The notes under the pieces are model-generated. The model saw nothing but the letters and a program-made list of their open reading frames with translations, was not told where the DNA came from and made no database searches. Positions 57,276 to 64,000 of a stretch of 64,000 nt of DNA are shown here, one piece after another. Position 1 is the first letter of the stretch. The number at the start of each line of letters is the position of its first letter. Source of the DNA: Tetragonia tetragonoides (taxonomy: Eukaryota; Streptophyta; Magnoliopsida; Caryophyllales; Aizoaceae). A program made the position numbers and the translations under genes. The DNA lies in the NCBI GenBank assembly GCA_038025085.1, contig CM076144.1:14911501-14975500 (forward strand), given 5' to 3'.

Positions 57276-57607
57276 TCATCCAGTCTTCCAGACTACACTG
57301 ACTTATTTGGATCTATAATTCGTTATGCTTGTTACTATATTGCTTTGCCCTTTCTTGCTCACTCCTGATTATTGATAAACTTGAATGTTTTTCGGGCTCT
57401 TGTTCAATGTCTCTTGTTCATGCGCAATATCTAGTATTTTAGCTAACAAATTCTTTTAGTTGAAAGTTCATTTAGCCTCACCCAGAGTCACCTTGCATGT
57501 CATAGAACTATCAGCTCACGCTTCTTATATTAGATTTACAAATTTGTTTTGTGGGTTCTGCAGGTAACATTTGATATTAGTAACTAAGGAAATATACATT
57601 TGCATAA

Positions 57608-57805
57608 ATGGCAGATTGGTCTGGCCTGCCAAGTGTTCTTTGCTGTGATTGTGCTGAATTGGACAATCTTAAAGACATTGTTTGTTTCTCTGCTATATGT
57701 CATCCATGGAATTGTGGCTATTCCATGGTGAAAAGAATGTTGAGCACAAAAATACAATGGCTTCTGCTAGCTGAGGAAATTGTCTTAGGGAAGTCTATAA
57801 CTTGA
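57608..57805 (+). pseudogene. F-box (DUF295-type) N-terminal fragment
   Basis: The 65-codon frame reads ADWSGLPSVL, then LDNLKDIVCFSAICHPW, then QWLLLAEE. This follows the start of plant F-box/DUF295 proteins (ADWS-LP--L, L-DI--F-AVC-SWR, PWLMLAE). F-box proteins join SKP1 in ubiquitin ligases. The 5' side has a plausible acceptor (TTCTGCAG at 57556-57563). The frame stops after GKSIT and no further DUF295 part follows, so it is a fragment. Confidence 0.5.
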
Positions 57806-57860
57806 CTGCCTGAGTAACAACATTTGTTGCCAATTGCAGCTCCTGCAGACATTTGGGTTT

Positions 57861-57937
57861 GGGCGAGATGTTGGGTGCAAAAACAGTTGTACTTTAGGAA
57901 ACCAGGGAGATGTTGGGCGCAAAAACAGTTGTACACA
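57861..57937. repeat. Tandem pair of GATGTTGGGYGCAAAAACAG
   Basis: Two copies of this 20-bp word plus TTGTAC, about 40 bp apart, just after the F-box fragment. Replication slippage is the simple explanation. Confidence 0.6.
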
Positions 57938-58752
57938 GCGGGAAACAGTTGTTGCTAAATAGATGGAACTCTTATGAGCATTCCCTGCAAGGACAGGATT
58001 AACTTGTTATACATGGTTGGGTTTACTTTTTTATAGGATAGGGCTAACTTTTTTATTAGATAAGGTTAACTTGTTACCGAAAGTGAAAATTGAAAACTAA
58101 CAGCCATTCATTCAGTTTTACAGACTAGACAGAGTTATTTGAAGTGTAGTTCATAATGCTTGTTACTTTATTGCTTTTCCCTTTCTTGCTCACTCCTATT
58201 TTATTGATAAACTTGAATGTTTTTCCGGCTTTTGGGCAGTCTCTTGTTCAAAGTCTCTTATTCAAGCACAATTTCTTGTATTTTAGCTAGTTGAATGTTC
58301 ATTTAGCCTCACCTTGCAAAATCTGAAGATTGTACTATTGGTTTCTGAAATCACAGATTTTTTCCATTTCATTTGAACAATGATTCATTAATAGCTCGTA
58401 TGAGCCATTCGGAGTGGATTTGTTTGTGTCAGACAAACAAAATCACGAATCTCAACATCTTGAACTTCCTTGTACTCATTGTTAATATTCAGGTTTGTTG
58501 TGAGCTTCAGATAGTGCGCATGATGGCATTCAAACACAAGACAACATTGGATTTCTAGTTAGACATTGAATTGCATTTATTGTCATTTTTTGCTGAATGT
58601 TATTCTTTATTGATACACAAGACAACATTTGATTTCTGAATTTTGTGAGCTATTGGCTGCTGGTGGTTTCTCTGTTTTGAGAATTTTCAGTGTGTTTTTG
58701 TGTTCAGTTTCACATAGATTGTGTTCAATGGTATATATGTTATTAGTCTTGA

Positions 58753-58822
58753 AGCCTATTAGCTCAATGGTAGAGCACTTGTGCTCTCGCACAAAGATGT
58801 GGGTTGAAATCCCACATAGGCT
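58753..58822 (+). ncRNA. tRNA-like sequence 1
   Basis: 70 nt fold as a tRNA-like cloverleaf: acceptor AGCCTAT with ATAGGCT (7/7 pairs), D-arm GCTC...GAGC, T-arm GTGGG TTGAAAT CCCAC (5 pairs). The anticodon arm is abnormal: TTGTG/CACAA leaves a 6-nt loop, so no normal anticodon can be assigned. TAGCTCAATGG suits an A box; GGTTGAAATCC is a weaker B box. It may be a tRNA pseudogene, a SINE head or a tRNA-like RNA. It precedes a LINE tail fragment by a few bases. Confidence 0.6.
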
Positions 58823-58828
58823 GATTAT

Positions 58829-59222
58829 TAAAGATTTTGTTTTGTTAACTCAGTACAAGTGTGATGATTGTTTCCATTGGAGATACACTAAATCTGGTGT
58901 TTACTCAGTTAAAACTGGCTATGCCCTCTTATTACAGGTGCAATTAGGGTTGGTTAGGGAGGCAGCATGGGAAAGAATATTTTGGAGGAAATTTTGGGCT
59001 AGGTCCCTTTTGCTTTAGTGGAAGAGTTTTGTTTGGAGAATGCTTAATAGTGCACTAGCTGTCAAAGCCAATTTGAATGGGTCTGGAATGCAGGGTTCAC
59101 TGGTATGTTCATTTTTCTCTTCTTCTAAGGAGATAATTGCACATCTTTTTCGAGATTGCGCTATAGTACAGAGAATTTGGGCGTGCATTGAACTGGGAAT
59201 TAAGGATGTGCAGTTTCTGTAG
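58829..59222 (+). pseudogene. LINE ORF2 C-terminal fragment (zf-RVT region)
   Basis: The plus strand encodes FHWRYTKSGVYSVKTGYALL, then AAWERIFWRKFWARSLLL, a stop at 59016, and then WRMLNSALAVKANL and EIIAHLFRDCAIVQRIWACI. These are the words of the zinc-binding tail of plant LINE ORF2 (SGxYSVKxGY; HLFxxCxxxxxIW). The canonical C-P-x-C before HLF is not preserved. No RT or poly(A) tail accompanies it, so it is an orphan fragment. Confidence 0.7.
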
Positions 59223-59239
59223 ATGTGCAGGATGATCTA

Positions 59240-59340
59240 CCTAGAATTAAGGATCTGTTCAGTTTCTTTGTTCTGGGAATTAAGGACCTGGGAATTAAGG
59301 ATTTGTTCAGTTTCTTTCTGTAGATGTGCAGGTTGATATA
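59240..59340. repeat. Short direct repeats of GAATTAAGGA
   Basis: AGAATTAAGGATCTGTTCAG, GGGAATTAAGGACC and GGAATTAAGGATTTGTTCAG follow each other, and TAGATGTGCAGG occurs on both sides. Local slippage repeat. Confidence 0.55.
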
Positions 59341-59594
59341 CTAGCCATTACCAAGTCAATGTTCCTGCTTTTAGCTGACACTAGTGGCTTATATTCAAAT
59401 GTTATCTTCTGATTTCCAGAAATCTTGCAAGTAGAAATGTCTTTTTGTGGGTTTTTTTAGCAGCTATCCCTGTCATTGGTTGCTAGTTTGCTAGGATGAC
59501 GGTAAAAAGCAAGAAATGATGCAAGTTTCTTTTGTGATTATGGTTGAAGATAGTCAGAATTTGGAAAACACAGGGTCGACTGATTAATAATCAG

Positions 59595-59660
59595 GGTTAA
59601 CTTTTATTAAGAGCAGGGGTAACTTTGATTAATAACAGGGGTAACTTAACAGGGTTAACT
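59595..59660. repeat. GTTAACCC-type repeat cluster (reverse sense)
   Basis: Three to four degenerate units of the form AGGGTTAACTTTTATTAA. Related units in the same sense occur near 58020-58080. Confidence 0.55.
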
Positions 59661-59673
59661 ATTATCAATCGAA

Positions 59674-59745
59674 AGCCTATGTAGGAATCGTACCTACAAC
59701 CTCTGTGCAATTGCACAAATGCTCTACCAGTTGAGCTAATAGGCT
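59674..59745 (-). ncRNA. tRNA-like sequence 2
   Basis: 72 nt with the same acceptor pairing AGCCTAT/ATAGGCT and D-arm as tRNA-like sequence 1, on the other strand. The T-arm is GTAGG TACGATT CCTAC: compared with copy 1 the central pair changed from G-C to A-T on both sides. GGTACGATTCC is a good B box. The anticodon arm TTTGTGC AATT GCACAGA again closes into a long stem with a short loop. Flanking sequence is not shared with copy 1 beyond the cloverleaf. Confidence 0.6.
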
Positions 59746-60129
59746 AGTTTATAAGGGAATAATTCCTAAGTACTCAAACTCAAATGGCACAAGTATTGTC
59801 ATACTAATTTACACATGTAAACAAAGCTCCTTGCTAGCAACTTGACAAACTGATGTGGATAATGTTTCTAAACAAACTGCTCGAAAACAGACTAAGATGG
59901 TGTATAAAAGGAAACAAAGGGTTAGCCAAAGTAACAAGCATACATGAATAACCAACATTTCTTTTTAGGTAACAAGCATACAACGAATACTTACAAAACA
60001 AAGGGTTTCCTTACATTATAGGGTAACATGCATTTATCCATTTTGATGAGAAACATGCAGAGAAAAGGGAACAAACTAACCATGTCAAGCACCTCTAATT
60101 GTTTTCACGCTACCTCTTTACACATCCTG

Positions 60130-60215
60130 AGTTAACCTTATCTTAAATAAAAGTTTAACCCTATTACGTATAAAAGTTAACCCCAATATGAATAAAAGTT
60201 AACCCTATTGTGAAT
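60130..60215. repeat. GTTAACCC repeat cluster
   Basis: Four units of about 20-22 bp of the form TGAATAAAAGTTAACCCTAT. Confidence 0.65.
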
Positions 60216-60421
60216 AGAGCATCTAGTAATTAACCATTCATGCTTTTATTCATAGTTATGCTGTTTTAGCGGCACTTCCTGTTTTCTTGGGGTGCTTCTG
60301 CTCCTGCCTCGTGGTTAGGTTTTCCATCCAAGTGACTATTTGATGGCGGAGATCCTGTTGGAAATTGTATGATTTCCTTTATGTAGCTGTGACGTGAGTA
60401 TTGTAGCAAGTACTAGTTTAC

Positions 60422-62440
60422 CATCAAAGTTTGAAGTAGACCGATCATCCAGACGAAATTTTGGTGTCATTAGAATAGGCCTGCACCACCAAGACTCCAA
60501 CAGTTCCTCTTCAACACCTTTATCCAACATTATATTCTAATAAAACAACATATAGTTACTCACAACACTAGAGACTCATCAACAGATAGACTCCTGAGCA
60601 TATTATCTACAAACTCACGTCATGAAAAGCAAGAACCAAAGTCCTATTAAAGTACAGTCCAATTTGTCATTTTCTATGACGTGTAGTACTCAAACAACTT
60701 GGAGCCTACACACTAACAAAGTAACCATGTCAAGCACCTCAAACTGTTTGCCAAGCACGTAGTGCAGTGTGTGTGTGTGGTGTGTGTAGAGTTACTGAGA
60801 ACATGTCAAAAAAGCTGAGTTAATGTCACTTTAATTCTATATGTATCAATCCCCCCTCCTCTTAATTGCCAAACAATCACTTAACCAGTACCTGCAAATC
60901 ACTCATCAGATTTTCTATAAAAAGTTAGCTCTACTATGGCTAAAAGTCAACCCCATTCTGAATAAAAGTTAACCTCGTTATGAATAAAAGTTAACCTACT
61001 ATGACAAAGTCCTTATCATTCCCCACTTTTCACTCTCCTACTATAAAGTCCCTATGGTTAAGACTTACCATGCTGTGCTGAAAATTTAAAATACTTATCA
61101 GGTCATGTTCATTTGAAGCTTTGTGCAGCACAAGACAACTGATCCACTATACCACTACACGCCTATCACATATAGTTTTGTCACATATAATAAGGTGAAG
61201 TAAACAGAGCAACGATGACCACCACCAGCCATAAAAGCTACACCCCTGAAAAATCCATCCAGTTGAAAACATGAAAGCAATGTAACCCAAGTCTACCCCA
61301 GTAAAGTCCTAGTAAACAGAAGTTCCATCAATAGATCAAGTGCTATTGCCAAATTCCCATAATAATGGAGAGGATAAAAATATACTTCAATTAAAAACCC
61401 AAAAGTGAGCCCACACGAAAAAAAAAAAAAAAAAAAAACGAACATTAAATCACCGATCGCAATAATATTGTAGTCTACGACAAAGATAAAAAGTGACCCG
61501 CTTGAAAACGCAACAGCATAAAAGCCATGGATACCAGCTACGAGGCTATGTGCAGTAGCAACTCACTAACACACTATTAGTTCTTTGAAGCTAAAAGAAA
61601 AATAACTACTCTGTGTTTAGATTCTACTCTCTGTTCATCAGCAAGGTTATAAGTGTTGATGGGTCACGACCATTACATACTTGTAAATCATCACTGGTTT
61701 GACAAGATTGATATCTTCCTTTTGTTGAACCGAGAATTCATCAAGGAGAGCTTTCAATGCACCACATAAGCAATGGTTTTTTATACCACCAGCAATCTCA
61801 GCAGGCTCTAAATAAGGAGGAGATACAAACACTATAAATAAGGAGATACAAACACTACATGCTTGGAATAAGTTTAAAAAAAACAATAAAGGGAAAGAAC
61901 GAGATACACACACAGTCACAACACACGGACACACAGTCACAGAGAAGCAGATGAGAAACAGATTGACATTGTAAACACTATAAATAAGAAGGAGATACAA
62001 ACACTAGATGCTTGGAATAAGTTAAAAGGAAATAAAGGGAAAGAACGAGATACACACAGAGAAGCATGAGAAATAGATTGACATTGTATGTGGGAAACAG
62101 ATTGACAGCCACAGAGAAACAGATTTCTGTTCCATTTGACAAACTAAAACCGAAAACCGAAACAGAAGTACATCATGAAACATAAAACAAAACAACAAAT
62201 CAAAAGACAATGGAAGTAGCAGTAGCAACTCACGAACACTATCAATTATTCGAACATAAAAGAAATATTTACAAAAGTAAACATAACCACTTTAAACCAG
62301 CAAAAAAAATTCATCTCACTAATGAAAGCTTCAAAATTACCTTCTTCTTCTGTTTCTGTATTCTCTGAATGACTTGGAACTGGTTTCTTTTTCTTCATTC
62401 TAGTAATAAATTCGAACATCGAACTTCCAACTAGCAAAAT
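60422..62440 (-). CDS. Candidate small multi-exon gene of unknown function
   Basis: Minus strand. Exon 62341-62440 follows an acceptor (TCTGTAG) and contains an ATG at 62419 giving MFEFITRMKKKKPVPSHSEN and an acidic tail. Exon 61681-61807 joins it in phase (1 + 2 nt) and reads EPAEIAGGIKNHCLCGALKA, then LLDEFSVQQKEDINLVKPVM. A third exon at 60422-60536 (KGVEEELLESWWCRPILMTP, donor GATG|GTAAAC) does not join the second in phase, so an exon between them is missing or it belongs elsewhere. I do not recognise the family; the second exon vaguely resembles the helical start of DUF1985/Ulp1-associated plant proteins. Evidence is splice sites and phase only. Confidence 0.35.
60926..61005. repeat. GTTAACCC repeat cluster
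   Basis: Four degenerate units (AAAAGTTAGCTCTACTATGG to AAAAGTTAACCTACTATGAC). Confidence 0.6.
61087..61175 (-). ncRNA. Possible third, diverged tRNA-like sequence
   Basis: On the minus strand GTGTAGTGGTATAGTGGATC resembles a tRNA D-arm/A box, followed by the long stem CTTGTGC TGCACAAAG, which is like the anticodon arm of tRNA-like sequence 1. A T-arm is only weakly formed (TTCA AA TGAA) and the acceptor pairing is poor. Low confidence. Confidence 0.25.
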
Positions 62441-63389
62441 CTACAGATTAAGAGAAATGAAATCACACCTAGAGAATGACACCTTGCAAATAGATACCAT
62501 ATTAATTGAGTTCCAGAGCATCCAGTGCTTTACACTACCTCTTCTTTTACACTTCACCTGGAACAACAAAAAATCAGAGAATGAAGGAAGCACGTAGTGT
62601 GGTGCTTACATATGTGTCGAAGTAAAATACTCAACTAGAACCAATCATGTTGTTATCTGAATATAAATGATCAGTAATAAAACCACCAATGACAGCTCAT
62701 ACTTCCCTTTTGTTTAGTCGAACAACATAAGGCCTTAATATAAATGATCAGTAATAATGGTTCTTTATTATGTTGAGAATTCAGAATTCAACAACTTAAA
62801 ACAGGAATCAAAAGTCGCAAAAACAGAATCAAATTTCAGCCTAGAACACTTGTATCTCTCCCTATACTCTAAATACAAAAAGTAGAAAAAAGAGAAGGAA
62901 CAGTCATAGCAAACTAGCAGCACTACTCCATGTAGGCAAATACATTGTCTAAGCCTCTCAGGTTATGACAGGGAAATTAAAAAGGTTCTTGTCTTGTGTT
63001 TCAGTCAATATAGGATCATTAAACTTCATACATATGTAATGGTAGTATTGTTCCTCTTACATAGTTATATGATTCAATGCCTAGTCTAGGTTAAAAATGC
63101 GCTAAAAGCAGGAGTAACCGAGTTTGTTTCCTTAGAACATGTAGCCTTTCAGTTTCACGACCCTAAGAATCCTTGTTAAAACTGCAAGGCCAGGACATCT
63201 TCTAGTATCATGTCCAGCTCATTGCAATGAGCATCAGGCAAACCAAACAGAATTACTTATGCCTTTTGCCTTTACAGTGATACACAAAACAAAAACAAAC
63301 ATTTTAGCTTCACACATCATATCAAATCAGCCCAAAATCACTCAAATCACAACAAAAATTAAAAATAAAAAAAGCAAAAGAGAAACAAC
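62441..63389. other. Non-coding, nothing specific seen
   Basis: AT-rich sequence that would be upstream/5' intron of the candidate minus-strand gene. A duplicated word TATAAATGATCAGTAATAA occurs at 62661 and 62740. Nothing else is supported. Confidence 0.35.
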
Positions 63390-63394
63390 CAACC

Positions 63395-63525
63395 CTGTTA
63401 TGAATACAAGTTACCCCATAATCTATTGAAGTTAACCCTATTATCTATTAAAGTTAACCCTATTACCTATTAAAGTTAATGCTACTATGAATAAAAGTTA
63501 ACCCTACTATGAATAAAGGTTTATC
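63395..63525. repeat. GTTAACCC repeat cluster
   Basis: About six units of 20-22 bp (ATCTATTAAAGTTAACCCTA), the best-preserved cluster. Confidence 0.7.
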
Positions 63526-63699
63526 CCGTGATCGTCCAATTAATGTGGGAGAACAGCATAGCAACTGAGAACCAAAAGTCCAAAACTGAAATTAAATTCA
63601 TTAATGATTCCTTCTCGGCTAATTATCCTGGTTTGGTTTGAGTGAGGTGGTCAGGAAATCTGTTGGAGAAATAATCTAGAAGTCCATGAACATGAGAAT

Positions 63700-63772
63700 T
63701 AAAGTTAACCCTATTATCTATAGAAGTTAACCCTATTATCTATTAAAGTTAACCCTACAACAAATAAAAGTC
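63700..63772. repeat. GTTAACCC repeat cluster
   Basis: Three clear units of the form AAAGTTAACCCTATTATCTA, plus a degenerate fourth. Confidence 0.7.
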
Positions 63773-64000
63773 GAACACAACATATGCTGTAACTATTTAA
63801 TATCTAAATATATTCTTACTTACATTTTCACCCTTCTTCACCTACTTACTATTAGAATGGCACAGCACAGGCCCTTCAATTGAAAATTTCAACAAATTGA
63901 GTTCTAAAAATCTTGAAAAAAAAGAGAAAATGATTGTTTAGGTCATAGAGCATTTTAACCCAATCCCACATCATCATTTCCTAATCTTTGCACAACGCCT

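Larger units (their letters stand above)
57276..58325. repeat. Direct duplication of ~220 bp flanking an F-box scrap
   Basis: Copies at about 57276-57510 and 58109-58325 share CCCTTTCTTGCTCACTCCT, ATTGATAAACTTGAATGTTT and TTCATTTAGCCTCACC in the same order. The intervening DNA contains the F-box fragment and a small repeat. Confidence 0.65.

Noticed and set aside
60760..60790. (GT)n run as a regulatory Z-DNA site
   Set aside because: Only about 12 interrupted units; nothing beyond a short microsatellite.
1..64000. CRISPR arrays, bacterial operons, rRNA or phage modules
   Set aside because: No regularly spaced identical repeats with unique spacers and no prokaryotic genes were seen; tandem repeats here are satellite or slippage types.

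Overview
The window looks like a repeat-rich stretch of nuclear DNA from a eudicot plant. The evidence is AT-rich intergenic DNA, GT-AG introns with pyrimidine tracts, plant-type LINEs (DUF4283 ORF1, zf-RVT tail), Stowaway-type MITEs with CTCCCTCC ends and TA duplications, and Ty3/gypsy elements of the Tat kind (two RNase H domains). The family is not certain; Caryophyllales is only a guess. No prokaryotic, organellar or CRISPR feature was seen.

Layout. 0-1.7 kb: LINE ORF1 remnant. 2.06-4.6 kb: four 3'-terminal exons of an unnamed gene (plus strand). 5-14.2 kb: mostly small non-autonomous elements and a Myb/SANT-like gene scrap. 14.3-34.3 kb (minus strand): a paralogous ankyrin-type gene whose exons can be joined by phase; one coding exon is split by a complete 16.4-kb Tat retrotransposon (16800-33207; LTRs of about 2.3 kb; 5-bp duplication CAAGT). 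The retrotransposon has leader/gag, protease, RT, RNase H, archaeal-type RNase H and integrase on the minus strand, and on the plus strand, between integrase and the 3' LTR, a spliced plant-mobile-domain (PMD) plus coiled-coil gene. 34.5-35.5 kb: element with ~115-bp terminal inverted repeats. 36.6-37.2 and 42.7-46 kb: satellite-like DNA rich in ACGTGGC. 37.9-42.7 kb: a second, older, truncated Tat element with the same opposite-strand PMD arrangement. 46-49.1 and 51.4-57 kb: two decayed LINEs (minus strand). 57-64 kb: an F-box scrap, a LINE tail scrap, two tRNA-like sequences, scattered GTTAACCC repeats and a small candidate gene on the minus strand.

How the parts relate. Most coding capacity belongs to transposons and is broken by stops or frameshifts. 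The two host-gene copies share intron phases and exon lengths, so they are segmental paralogs. The most unusual items are the antisense PMD cargo seen in two diverged Tat elements, the array of about eleven 16-bp palindromes in each LTR of the intact element, a 45-bp hairpin motif present four times in that element, and the pair of tRNA-like sequences whose T-stems differ by a compensatory base change.
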